Assembly: GCF_001632365.1 (NCBI RefSeq)
Contig: NW_024468534.1
Coordinates: 2,520-50,947 of the forward strand
DNA: 48,428 bases
Direction: 5' to 3'
DNA from: Laetiporus sulphureus 93-53
Taxonomy: Eukaryota; Basidiomycota; Agaricomycetes; Polyporales; Laetiporaceae
Shown here: positions 17,006 to 27,130 of the stretch, piece by piece
Layout: each line of letters starts with the position of its first letter
Position numbering within the stretch: the first letter of the stretch is position 1
Position numbers and translations under genes: made by a program
Notes under the pieces: model-generated
What the model was told of the DNA's origin: nothing
Database searches by the model: none
Seen by the model: the letters and a program-made list of their open reading frames with translations, nothing else

Positions 17006-19525
17006 CCCTTGACTCTATTAACACGTAAGGACGCACCATGGAAATGGGAAGAACCTCAACAAAAGGCATTTGAGGCCCTCAAGACTGCATTCACTTCCGC
17101 CCCAATTCTAGCACTCCCCAACGCAGTCCGTCCCTTTAGATTGGAAACGGATGCCTCGGACTTCGCCACAGGTGCGGTCCTTGAACAGTTGGGAGACGAT
17201 GAACTTTGGCATCCTGTCGCATACTACTCCAAATCGCTCAATGAACATGAGCGCAATTACGAGATCTACGACAAGGAGATGCTAGCCATCATTCGGGCTT
17301 TAGAAGAGTACCGGCAGTACTTCGAAGGACACCCACACCCAGTTGAGATATGGTCGGATCACCTTAATCTTACCTATTTCCGCCAAGCTCAAACACTGAC
17401 CAGACGACAAGCTCGATGGTCACTTTACCTTACACGTTTTCACTTCATTCTCTGTCACCGCCCCGGAAAGACGATGATGCGTGCCGATCCTCTGTCCAGG
17501 AGGCCAGATCATGAGAAGGGGGTGAGCAATGATAATTCAGGGCAAACTTTACTTCGACCCGAATATTTTGCCATCCACACGATCGCAGCCACTCATTCCT
17601 CTGAAGTTGACGATGCAAAACTTCTAGAAAGAGTGAAATCGGCACTAAAAGACGACGAAATGACTAAAGGTTACCAGCACCTACTAAAAACTGGCAAGCG
17701 AGAGTTCGGAAAAGACCTTCAAGAGTGGAACTTCGAACATGGATTGCTGCTCAGAAGAGGAAAGGTCTACGTTCCAAAGGATTCTACGCTGCGGAATGAG
17801 CTGATCAAGCTACATCATGACATTTCCACCGCCGGACACGCCGGACGATGGAAAACGCAAGAATTGATCAGCAGGAATTATTGGTGGCCAGGGCTTACCA
17901 TTGATGTCAAAAAATATGTCCAAGGCTGTGTGGCTTGTCAAAGAAACAAGACGAGTAAGCAAAAGCCGTATGGGCTACTACAACCTAATCCAGTACCACA
18001 AGGGCCTTGGGAAATGGTTACCTGTGACCTGATTACACAGTTACCGCCAAGCCCAGACCATAGGGGAGAAAAGAAGACTGCCATTTTGGTAGTTGTCGAC
18101 CGATTCACCAAACATGCTCACTACTATGCCGTAGACGACACGGTGACAGCATCTCAAGTAGCGTCGATTTTCTACAATGAAGTGTTCAAACTCCATGGAA
18201 TTCCTAGGCAGATCATATCTGATCGAGGCACTCAGTTCTCGGCCAAACTATTCCAGGAGTTTTGTCAGAAACTTCACATTAAATCGACAATGTCTACAGC
18301 TTACCACCCTGAAACGGACGGACAAACTGAACGGGTCAATCAGATTCTGGAGCAATACCTGCGCATGTACTGCAACTACCGACAAACCGATTGGGCCACG
18401 TTATTGCCCACGGCGGAATTCGCATACAACAACCAAGCTTCAGAATCAACAGGCTTATCACCGTTCTTCATAGAGCATGGTCGACACCCCCGCATGGCAC
18501 CCGATGTATTGGACGGAATACAACATCCATCCCTGGAACACTTATTCCATAACCGCGACCAAGCACAGGAACAAGCACGTGCCGCTCTGTCACTAGCAGC
18601 AGAACGTATGAAATGGTATTTCAATCTTAAAAAGCAAGACGTCCCTTTCAAAGTAGGAGACGAAGTGCTTATTCGAGGGAAAGATCTCCATGTAAAAGTC
18701 AAAAGCCAAAAGCTTGCGACTCAGAACTATGGACCATTCAAGATCCTCGAAAAGATCGGGACCGTATCGTTCAAACTGCAATTACCAGCGGACATGAAGA
18801 TACACCCTGTGTTCCATGCTTCAAAGCTAATCATGTTCCATCAAGACTCAATTCCCGGACGCATCCCTCCCCCCAACCCTCCAGTCATCATCGACGGAGA
18901 GGAGGAATGGGACGTAGAGGACATCCTGGATTCAAGAGTCAGGTACAATAAGACCCAGTATCTCGTTAAGTGGTTGGACTATGACCACAGCGATAATACT
19001 TGGGAACCCTTGGAAAACCTCACGAATGTCAAAGACAAAGTAGAGGAATTCCATACGACACACCCAGACGCTCCAAGAGCTAAGCCGCGAACGCGCAAAG
19101 CACACAAAATCGCCCTGTCTGACCACCCTGATGAGTTCATGTTTTTCTTCCGCCTTCACCCAAATGCCCGAGCCCCCTACAAGGGATCTCATGAAGCTGT
19201 AGGATGGGATGTCAAATCAGTACAAGATTTAAACATCCCCCCACATTCCAGAATGCTCGTCGGCACCGGATTGGCGGTTGATCCCCCAAAATGGACATAC
19301 ATTCGAGTAGCCCCCCGAAGTGGGTTGGCCCTTAAAGGAATTGATGTCGCAGCTGGGGTAGTAGACCCGGACTACACAGGGGAGATCAAGGTCCTGCTGG
19401 TAAACACAACCAGCGAACCATTCGAGGTTAAGACAGGCGATCGTATTGCCCAGTTCATATGCGAACGCTACGCCCCAGGAATCATTTCGGAGGCAGACAG
19501 TCCGCTCGCAAAAAGAACCATATGA
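17006..19525 (+). CDS. Element B+ pol, second part: RNase H, integrase, chromodomain, dUTPase
   Basis: Open frame of about 840 codons after the TGA at 17003. Numbering from 17009: RNase H about 44-157 ([37 protein letters not shown] end); integrase zinc domain 267-313 (HH..C-X2-C, CVACQRNK); catalytic core with D340, D405 and E441, an exact D-X35-E; chromodomain about 632-680 (EEEWDVEDILDSR, YLVKWLDY, NTWEPLENL); dUTPase from about 718 with motifs I (VGWDVKS), II (APRSGLALKG), III (AGVVDPDYTGEIK) and IV (GDRIAQF). The frame stops at TGA 19523-19525 before motif V, which is encoded in phase just after (GARDFGSSGR, 19526-19555). No ATG stands at its start, so expression would need readthrough, reinitiation or splicing. 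Confidence 0.92.
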   Translation, partial: PLTLLTRKDAPWKWEEPQQKAFEALKTAFTSAPILALPNAVRPFRLETDASDFATGAVLEQLGDDELWHPVAYYSKSLNEHERNYEIYDKEMLAIIRALEEYRQYFEGHPHPVEIWSDHLNLTYFRQAQTLTRRQARWSLYLTRFHFILCHRPGKTMMRADPLSRRPDHEKGVSNDNSGQTLLRPEYFAIHTIAATHSSEVDDAKLLERVKSALKDDEMTKGYQHLLKTGKREFGKDLQEWNFEHGLLLRRGKVYVPKDSTLRNELIKLHHDISTAGHAGRWKTQELISRNYWWPGLTIDVKKYVQGCVACQRNKTSKQKPYGLLQPNPVPQGPWEMVTCDLITQLPPSPDHRGEKKTAILVVVDRFTKHAHYYAVDDTVTASQVASIFYNEVFKLHGIPRQIISDRGTQFSAKLFQEFCQKLHIKSTMSTAYHPETDGQTERVNQILEQYLRMYCNYRQTDWATLLPTAEFAYNNQASESTGLSPFFIEHGRHPRMAPDVLDGIQHPSLEHLFHNRDQAQEQARAALSLAAERMKWYFNLKKQDVPFKVGDEVLIRGKDLHVKVKSQKLATQNYGPFKILEKIGTVSFKLQLPADMKIHPVFHASKLIMFHQDSIPGRIPPPNPPVIIDGEEEWDVEDILDSRVRYNKTQYLVKWLDYDHSDNTWEPLENLTNVKDKVEEFHTTHPDAPRAKPRTRKAHKIALSDHPDEFMFFFRLHPNARAPYKGSHEAVGWDVKSVQDLNIPPHSRMLVGTGLAVDPPKWTYIRVAPRSGLALKGIDVAAGVVDPDYTGEIKVLLVNTTSEPFEVKTGDRIAQFICERYAPGIISEADSPLAKRTI

Positions 19526-19561
19526 GGCGCCAGAGACTTTGGCTCATCGGGACGATGAACC

Positions 19562-19576
19562 TTGAGAAGGGGGTGA
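19562..19576 (+). promoter_or_regulatory. Polypurine tract of element B+
   Basis: TTGAGAAGGGGGTGA directly before the 3' LTR, identical to the tract of B-. Confidence 0.85.
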
Positions 19577-20234
19577 TGTCACGGTTTTACCTGACAAGTC
19601 ATTAAAAGGAACAAATGCTATTAAGAAGCATATCATTTTTCATCATTTCTCGTCGCACAAGAAGTCACGTGACCTAATGAGATAAGATAACGAGGCATCC
19701 AGTCACATGACCTCGGATCCCTCTCGGCATTGTCACGTGACACCGAACTCCTCGGCATAGCGTCATATGTCGCAATCGCCATGACGTCATATTGCGTGCT
19801 CAAGAGGAGCTCCGTCTCCGCGGGTTATTATTAGGCAGCCAATCAGGATAATTGGGACACATCGTACGATTGTAGCACCGTCCAGTAGAATAGCGTGTGA
19901 CTCGCTTATGTAGTACTGTACAGTAGCTAGACAATCATGTATATAAGGACCAGCGAGACGAGGAGGAGACCTCAGTCTTATTCTCCTTCGTCCACCACTA
20001 CCATCACAGCGGGGTCTTACCAGACACTCGCAGTGTGCTATACATCCTATTTGCATCCTCACCTTGTGATAGCGCCCTCCGCCTCGCCAGTAAGTCATAC
20101 TCTGCGACTAGCACTCGGGCCTCGTCAGTGGGCACGTCGTATCGCCACAGCTCGTCGCTGTAGGCTCTTAGCCAGGAGACCCTCAAGGGGTTTCTATTTT
20201 GGTTGTCTATCTTTGTCATCGGCGTGCCGTGACA
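19577..20234 (+). repeat. 3' LTR of element B+
   Basis: 658 bases, the same as the 5' LTR except C at 19736. Followed by GGTGC, the target duplication. Confidence 0.97.
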
Positions 20235-20239
20235 GGTGC

Positions 20240-21370
20240 ACATTGTTGTACCCCCATCTCAGGTCTAGTGTAGTGAATATGCTAGCCCTTGAGAGTCTGT
20301 TAATGAGATCATTGATTCGGGGGAGTGGGAATTTGTTCTTCTTGGTGACGCTGTTTAATGCCCTGTAGTCTTGGACTAGTCTAAAAGAGCCATCCTTTTT
20401 CTTGACGAAAAATACCGGAGCGGTGTACGGGGATTTGGATGGTTGAATGTAGCCTTTAGCTAGTTCCCCATCAATCCATTCATCGAGCAAATTCTTCTCT
20501 CATAAAGACATAGGGTATACTTTTGTCGGTCTCAGGGTTGCCGCATCTGGGGCAAGATCTATTGCATGATCATAGGGCTTACGCGTCGGCATTCTTTCTG
20601 AGCTCTTCTTTGAGAACACATCTCCAAATTGATGAAATTCTGGAGAGATGAATTTGGACCAATATTCTTTGTCCTGTGTCTCTTCTGCCGGCTGTTCTAC
20701 CAAATGCTCCTTCACCTTCTTGCTTATGCCTAGGATGTCGTGCACCATGTTATGAAGATCCTGGTCTTGCAAGTCTATCCAGTTGATGAAACTGTCTTCC
20801 TGATCCCACCTGTCATCCTTGTGTACGTCAGGAAGAATCGCTTCATCCTCAAGTCGAGGTTGCGATAGAAGGTTGACTTCTTCTTCGCTTACTCTGACTC
20901 GTTGCTTTATTGTGTGTCTGCATCTTGAGAACGTGACCTCTCTATGTTCCCAGTCAACTCGGGAGTTATGTTCTTGTAGAAATTTCATGCCAAGGATCAT
21001 TGACATGCGTCCGAGGTTTGTGATGAGCAAACTCTCAGTTGATCGGTGCCCCCCGATTAAGATGCTTGTGACTACACGATGAGTAATTGCACCACCCTTG
21101 TTGGGACTGGTGTCTGCATTGAGGATTCTTATTTTGCGGTTTAGCAGTGTCATCTTAAACCCGTGTTTTTGAGCGAATCTCTGACCAATGTAGCAGGAGA
21201 ACGCTCCAGAATCCAATAGTGCCGTTGTCTGGACTTCCCGTGATACGAATTTTATCGGCAATTCGATCGAATGTTTAGAAAAACCCGCGGATGCAATATA
21301 TAGATGGTCGCTAGGTACATTCATTCTCACAGTACTAATACAATTGTCCTGAAGTGTAGTGCCAGACTCG
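20240..21370 (-). pseudogene. Element B- pol, first part: protease and front half of RT
   Basis: Minus strand, from 21370 down. Protease shows ALLDSGAFSCYIG and MSMILGMKFLQEHN, in one frame with the linker (DQEDSFINWIDLQDQD); this is the frame B+ lost by one base. RT follows with KPYDHAIDL, an interrupting stop near 20500, LAKGYIQPSKSPYTAPVFFV, KKDGSFRLVQDYRALN and LDLRWGYNNV, where B+ inserted (GGTGC). RT resumes at 11697. Catalytic Asp of motif A is present. Confidence 0.88.
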
Positions 21371-21371
21371 T

Positions 21372-23188
21372 CTACACTTCGTACAGAAAATCCTCTGAGA
21401 ATTCATCCATCTTGGTGATTCTCGTGTTTGTGTCCTTGACTGTTGATGCCGATGCCGTTGATGCCACGTCTGAGCCCTTTGCCTTGCCCTTGCTGGACGG
21501 TGGAGTAGTTGAAGTGGTACTCATCTCACGTAGTGCAGCAATTGCTTGCTTCAATGCCACAATTTGAGCTGATGATCCCACACTACTTTCTTCTTCCACC
21601 TGTCGCACGTTTGTCACCTTGCCCTTTCCTTTCCCTGGTTTTGGGGCAAATCGTGTTTGAAACTGCTTGCCCTTGTATTCTGGCTTGGGAGAGGGGCACC
21701 ACTTTCCTCGTTCGTAGGCATGCTTTCCGCAAAACAAACATAGTTTGTTTGCCAGCCACCTGTCCTGTTCCGGAGAAAGTTCATGTGCGATTCGTGTGCT
21801 TGTGTCCATTTCATTAGGGTCCTTGAGGGCGGCCGCCTTTGTTGCCGTGGTCTGTCCAGTAGACTTGTTGCCTGAAATTTGCTGGAGATGTTTAATTTCG
21901 ATTTCCAGGCAGAACTCGAGATAGTCCATCCAAGTGGTTGGAATCTTCGAGGGATCTAGAGTCTCTGTTACCGACATGACCGTTTGGATATGGGTCGACC
22001 ATTGTTCCCTGATCTTGACAATTAGATCTTCGTCAGAGTACCCTGATTCGGGGGCATAAGCCCTGAAATTCTCTGTGAAGGCAATCATTGTTTTGTGGCA
22101 GATTGCGCAGTGTGCATCTAGCAAAGATTGTGCTGTGCGCTTGGGGTCAAGCATCTTGTACGCCATCTCCAGTTTCCTGGTGTATTCAGCCCAGATGCCA
22201 ACGTCTTGTCCAGAGGTGAGCTTGATTGCATACTCTTTCATGTATAGAGCTGCTCCTCCTTTCAGATGCACGTTGGCCTGCTGAATCTTGTCCTTGTTGT
22301 CTGTGAAGTGATTGTAATTGAGCCAAATGAGCAGGTTCATAAACCAGGTCTCGAAGTTTTTCGACGACTTTCTCTCTGAGTATTTGGGAGGATCTGGGAG
22401 CTTGATTTGGTGGGGCGATTGACTGCATTGGTATTGATCGGCCGGTTGTTGGATACCTTGAGAAGGTGCATTGATGATGGCATTGTTGAGTCGAGACTCT
22501 AAGCCAACGATATACTGTATGTAGTGGTCTTTTCCTGAGCCTCATTCAGGGCGACCATGTTGCCATAAAGGGCGTCCATCTGACCCTTTACTTCATCCTT
22601 GTAGTCTTCGAAGTCCTTGTGGATTGCTTGGGCTTCAGCTGTCAGACTATTGTTCGACTTGATGAGCCTTTTGTTATCGGCGGAGAGGGTGCCGATCTGG
22701 GCTCTTGTGACTTTTAGCTGGTCTCGTGTTTCCACTGCCATTATTTCAACGTGGATCCGAGCCAGTATCTCTTCTTCTAACGAGGACACCGTGCACTCAT
22801 GACACTCATCCATCTTTTGTCATAGAGCCTCATAGGAGCTCACAACATCTCTCATGATGAATGCTCGCACCACGTTCATTATCCATTCTTTGACATCATT
22901 TGGAATGGTGTTGGGTGCGGCAGCATTAGCAGCTTCCTTGATTGTGTTGTAAGAGATTCCCTGCCATTCCCAGGTTGCTGGTGTAGCGAATTCTGGCAGG
23001 GTGGTGGGCGACGGGTTTCTGACTACTCCCGAAGCCTTGAGTGTGCTGCTAGTATGGGGTTCCTTTGCAGGGGCAGCTGGTCCTGATTCAGATGATGTAG
23101 AAGTGGCCTGACTCCTCCAGGGGTCAGTAGGCTCACTCACAGTGTGTCCTCCTGGGAACGCAACACCACCAAGGTTATATTGAGACAT
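21372..23188 (-). pseudogene. Element B- gag
   Basis: Minus strand homolog of B+ gag: MSQYNLGGVAF start at 23188, coiled-coil region with stops near 22817 and 22500, capsid-like region about 22540-21900 with a frame break, the same atypical knuckle CLFCGKHAYERGKWC near 21740, and the end MDEFSEDFLYEV at 21375. The codon matching the B+ TAA stop is sense here. Pol is again in the -1 frame. Confidence 0.88.
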
Positions 23189-23276
23189 TGGGATCGATGT
23201 CGAGGATAATGGAAATGAAGTGACGGACAACGTGTGAATCGATTCTTGGTCTCAGCCTCGTGACGATGTTTTTTTT

Positions 23277-23582
23277 TTAGAAGGGGATCGTGAGGTCTTC
23301 CTCGATGAGTCCCTCTTCTGTTAGTTCCTCTTGTAAGGATTCTGCTCAGTAGTGCCAATATTCTCACTCTTCCTCGAAGTCAGGAATGAGACGGAATGGT
23401 GCCAAGTAGGTTGTGTAAGCGTGTACTTGTACCGTGTAGTGGTAGAGTACTTGTTGCCAATTGGTGACGAGAGGTTGATAGATGAAATACGCAGTGCAGA
23501 TGACTGTGAGTTGTCCTTGCGTCAGGCGATAAAAGTCCACAATGTAGTTTTCATATATAAAGCCGAAAGTGTATCTCGACAT
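23277..23582 (-). pseudogene. Element B- ORF2
   Basis: ATG at 23582; MSRYTFGFIYENYIVDFYR and on, closely matching B+ ORF2 over the full length and ending EEDLTIPF. Two stops interrupt the acidic C-terminal part. The N-terminal part is notably well kept. Confidence 0.6.
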
Positions 23583-23629
23583 GAAACTCTTGATGCGGTA
23601 GTACAAAAATATTACTGGTCCTAGTAAGG

Positions 23630-24399
23630 CCAGTAGCACGACTCCTTCTCGAACCTCACAATGTCTTGTTCTACACGCTCCTGCTCCTTGTTGATTCCTC
23701 TGAACAAAATCTTCCCTAGTCCCACGCAAAGCTTGATAGTAATGTGTCTATCGACGAATGTGAAGTCATCACCTCATCCAATCCTCTCGTTCAATGCTCC
23801 TAAGTGTTGCAGGATATGATCGTGACACTGGATCTGTGCTTCCGTGAACTTGGCAGCAATGTGAGGCTGCTGCAAGACTTTGTACTGCTGAATAGTAGTG
23901 TATACGGTCAGTGCGATGTTTTCTGGAAGCGTGCCTTTGAGATTCTCGTGGATCCTGCAAGGGTGGTAGCTCTTGGAGAGTGCGAAGGTGAGTATGGCAG
24001 TGGCGTCATCGTTAAACCACCAGTGAGGTTTTTAAATGGGGATGGATGGGTCAGATGCATCTCTTGGAATTGCTTCAGCTCACAAGCTGACCTTAGTGTG
24101 CAGCTTCTGTTGATCTGAGCAATAGTCATTGGGCTTGGCTCAGAGTAGGTTGCTCACTGTCAGACGATGCGTGTGTCTGAGATCGGGGTGGTAAGGATGG
24201 TAACATCCATTGGGCAGAACGATACCGTTGTGCACTTGAGGTGCTTTACCGGTTGGTGCAGCGCTGTTCCTTTTGAAGGAAGAAAGTGGCTTAGGTGGTA
24301 GAGGCAAAGTGAAATGGTATGAGGGAAGTGGTGTGGGAAAAGCTCTGCCCTGGGCGGATGTGTCTCTGGGCGAAAATGTGCAGCTACCAGTGTTAGACA
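23630..24399 (-). pseudogene. Element B- ORF1
   Basis: The frame starts MSNTGSCTFSPRD only if the leader intron (24579-24400) is removed, as in B+. The first 86 residues are open; the remainder down to about 23630 keeps recognisable stretches of the B+ protein but with stops and frameshifts. Confidence 0.65.
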
Positions 24400-24579
24400 C
24401 TTGATAGGGGCGTAAAAGGTCAGTCTTATTCTAATGTCACGGCACGCCGATGACAAATATAGACAACCAAACTAAGAGTCCCCTTGAGGGCCTCTGGTAA
24501 AAGCCTACAGCAACGAGCTGTGGTGAGTCGACATGCTCACTGACGAGGCCCAAGTCGCTAGTTGCAGAGTAAAACTTAC
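24400..24579 (-). other. Predicted leader intron of element B-
   Basis: Minus strand: CCA|GTAAGT donor with G at 24579, CTGAC branch point next to the primer site, acceptor CAAG ending at 24400; 180 bases, as in B+. Joining A (24580) to TG (24399-24398) makes ATG. Confidence 0.8.
24420..24432 (-). promoter_or_regulatory. Primer-binding site of element B- (self-priming type)
   Basis: On the minus strand AGAATAAGACTGA, two bases from the LTR end, complementary to the LTR segment at 24686-24698. Confidence 0.85.
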
Positions 24580-25090
24580 TGGTGAGGTGAGGGGCACTAT
24601 CACAACTGTGAGGATGCAAATAGAATGTATAGCACACTGAGAGTGTCTGGTAAGGCCCCTCTATGATGGTAGTGGAGGATGAAGGAGAATAAGACTGAGG
24701 TCTCCTCCTCGTCTCGCTGGTCCTTATATACAGGATTGTCTAGCTACTGTACAGTACTACATAAGCGAGTCACATGCTATTCTACTGGTCAGTGCTACAA
24801 TTGTACGACATGTCCCAATTATCCTGATTGGCTGCCTAATAATACCCCACAGAGACGGAGCTCCTCTTGAGCATGCAATATGGCATCATGACGATTGCGA
24901 CATATGATGCCATGCTGAGGAGCTCAGTGTCACGTGACAATGCTGAGAGAGATCTGAGGTCATGTGACTAGATGCCTTTATCTTATCTCTCATTACGTCA
25001 TGTGACTCTTGTGCGACGTGAAATGATTAAAATAATATGCTTCTAATAGCATTTGTTCCTATAATGACTTGTCAGATAAAAACCGTGACA
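24435..25090 (-). repeat. 5' LTR of element B-
   Basis: 656 bases, minus strand, with the TATA element (TATATAAG) near 24725, the self-priming segment at 24686-24698 and the donor at 24579. Flanked by GCTCC at 25091. Confidence 0.93.
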
Positions 25091-25095
25091 GCTCC

Positions 25096-25504
25096 CATCC
25101 CAGTTCGACCACTACTGAACTTTGTAAAGACAAACATCGTTGCTCGCCCCATTTGCCCACTCCCATCTCGAGTCAGGCTGACGATTCACATCGAGATGCT
25201 CACAAAACAAGTGGACGCTACTCACTTTCAGCTCCAGCCCATCCTAGGAGCCTTCGCATATCATCTCAAAGATGAGCATCAGGGGCCAATTTACAGCCTC
25301 GCTATAGAACTCGACAAGGTCTGTGCCGACCTACACACTGGAACGTGCACATACACATTCATTGAGAAGCAGGTGATAAACACGGTCTGTCTAGAAATAG
25401 GAGGAATCAGTTTCAAGCAGATAGGAAAGGAGGAAAGGCTGCAGGAAATCACCAAAGCTCTGGTGTTCATCTCGAAGAAGAGATATTTGCACTTTTTGTA
25501 CTAG
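25096..25504 (+). pseudogene. Element C ORF1, second part
   Basis: Continues in phase from 8004. It contains HFQLQPILGAFAYHLKDEH and ends YTFIEKQVINTVCLE, GGISFKQIGKEERLQE, HFLY, matching the C-terminal third of B+ ORF1 in order and spacing although DNA similarity is low. Combined length is about 285 codons, close to B+ ORF1. Conservation between two diverged families suggests a real gene. Confidence 0.75.
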
Positions 25505-25522
25505 TTACCTTTTTACCTTACA

Positions 25523-27130
25523 ATGAAGGGAGCTGATCATGCATACGTGTCCACATTCAGACAAAGAATGGAGGACATACTTCACCCCAACATCAAAGCA
25601 GCACAAGGAGGGAGTACCCCATGTGCATCACAACGCAATTCATCTGAGCCTGGGCTAAGACCCCAGGACTCTGCATCACAAGTCGGAGAACGTAAATCCC
25701 CGACACCATCACTTTTACCCGCATATGTCCCTCCCACTTGGGAGTTCGATGGACAGCGATTTGAGCATCTAGAAGATGCACTCAGGCAATTCGCTCCTGG
25801 AGAAGTCCCAGACCACATCTGTGAATGAGTCATCGTCGCTATGAAGCTCATGATCCACATGGAAGTCACTAAGGTTTACAATGTGCTCAGGAACAAACTG
25901 TACAAGCACAAGAGAGCCTTCGATGTGATCATCCAGTCAAACTGTAGCGAGCACCTATTAAAGGAGGCGGTCCTCCAAACAGAAATCGGTAAGCTCAAAG
26001 ATAGGATCCTCGTGCAAGATGCGCATATGACAGTTTTAAATGACGAGATCATAGGAACACAAGGAGCTATGCTGGACATGGGCAAGAAGATGATAGAACT
26101 AGGCAGTGACAACACAAAGTTGCACCATGAGTTAGCTTCACTGAAAGCAAGCGACATCCCAGCAGTGCAAGGTCAAACATCTGGCATGGTCCAAAGATAC
26201 AAACCCTGCATCAAAATCGCTGAACCTCCACACTACTCAGGCAAAGGAAGTCTGGAGGACTGGGCCCAACAACTCAGCATATGGATGTGGTGGAATGAGA
26301 TCAATGACGATGAGCATAAGATCACCACGGCATTGCTGCACTTGGAAGTTGGCGCATTCACCTATATATCAGAATATGCAACAAAGGCAGCAGCATGGCA
26401 ATCACTCAGAACTTGGGAAGACTTCATCAACATTCTCAAAGTAAACTACAGGACCTCGACCTGGACAAGGATGTGCAGCAGCATTTGAAGGATATCTGTG
26501 GCAAGACATATCCCACAATGGTATCCTTCACAGAAAAGTTCCGTCAATGGGCCACCAAGACCAACTTGGGGCACACAGCGCTTATCAGTTATATTGCTGA
26601 ACACCGCGACAAGGACGTGCACCAAGCAATGGTGACACGAGACAGCCTAGGAATTGCTGACCCAACCACATGGCTGGAGTATCTCGACCTCTGTCTACAA
26701 CTCAAGTCAAAGTTCAGAGCTGACAAAGCAGGACAACGCGGAATGACCACGACATCATCATCTGCACCAGAGCCCTGAAGGACTCCAACGCAATGGTTGT
26801 GGATCGAGTATCCACGCTCACCAAGGAACAGGAAGGATGGCTAGAAAGGAAGCTGTGCGTATGATGCGGGAAACACCCCTTCGTATTTAAACAGCACTGC
26901 CCGGACCCCAAGTACAAAGGCAAATTTGAAATGCCAAGGTGGGGTCAAGCAACAAGGGCAGTAACCACATCAGTGGCATCCAGCAGTTCTGACTACAGCA
27001 AGGTGAGAGAGGAAGCAGTTCGTGCTTTCATTGCTAGCTACGACATGAAGAGAAAGGACAAGGAGGCAAAACCGGAACCAGCTGTAGAAGCAGCTAGGAT
27101 CACGGAGGTAGAAGATGACAAGAATTTTTT
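25523..27130 (+). pseudogene. Element C gag
   Basis: ATG at 25523 (MKGADHAYVSTFRQRM), only 18 bases after ORF1, with no ORF2. Then a coiled-coil region (about 25850-26150), a capsid-like region (KIAEPPHYSGKGSLEDWAQQL, 26209 on) and the knuckle C-X2-C-X2-H-X7-C near 26860-26905, with a stop inside it. Stops at 25826 and 26486 and two frame changes show decay. Near the end a run of nine T (about 27123-27131) precedes the protease, and here gag and protease share one frame. Confidence 0.82.

Larger units (their letters stand above)
11698..20234 (+). mobile_element. Ty3/gypsy element B+, plus strand, young and nearly intact
   Basis: LTRs 11698-12355 and 19577-20234 with TSD GGTGC (11693-11697 and 20235-20239), inserted into the RT of B-. 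The only LTR difference found by eye is T at 11857 against C at 19736, in a CpG. Internal order: primer site, ORF1, ORF2, gag, protease-RT, RNase H-integrase-chromodomain-dUTPase, polypurine tract. CpG sites that are TpG or CpA in B- are mostly kept. A 575-base assembly gap removes the RT fingers; B- predicts about 585 bases there, so the gap size is plausible. Confidence 0.97.
8005..25090 (-). mobile_element. Ty3/gypsy element B-, minus strand, split by B+
   Basis: LTRs at 24435-25090 (5') and 8005-8660 (3'), TSD GCTCC at 8000-8004 and 25091-25095. Own DNA is 8005-11697 and 20240-25090; B+ sits between. Same family as B+ (same ORF1, ORF2, gag, pol layout), but older: the two LTRs differ at several dozen sites, mostly transitions, and the frames carry many stops. 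Confidence 0.95.
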
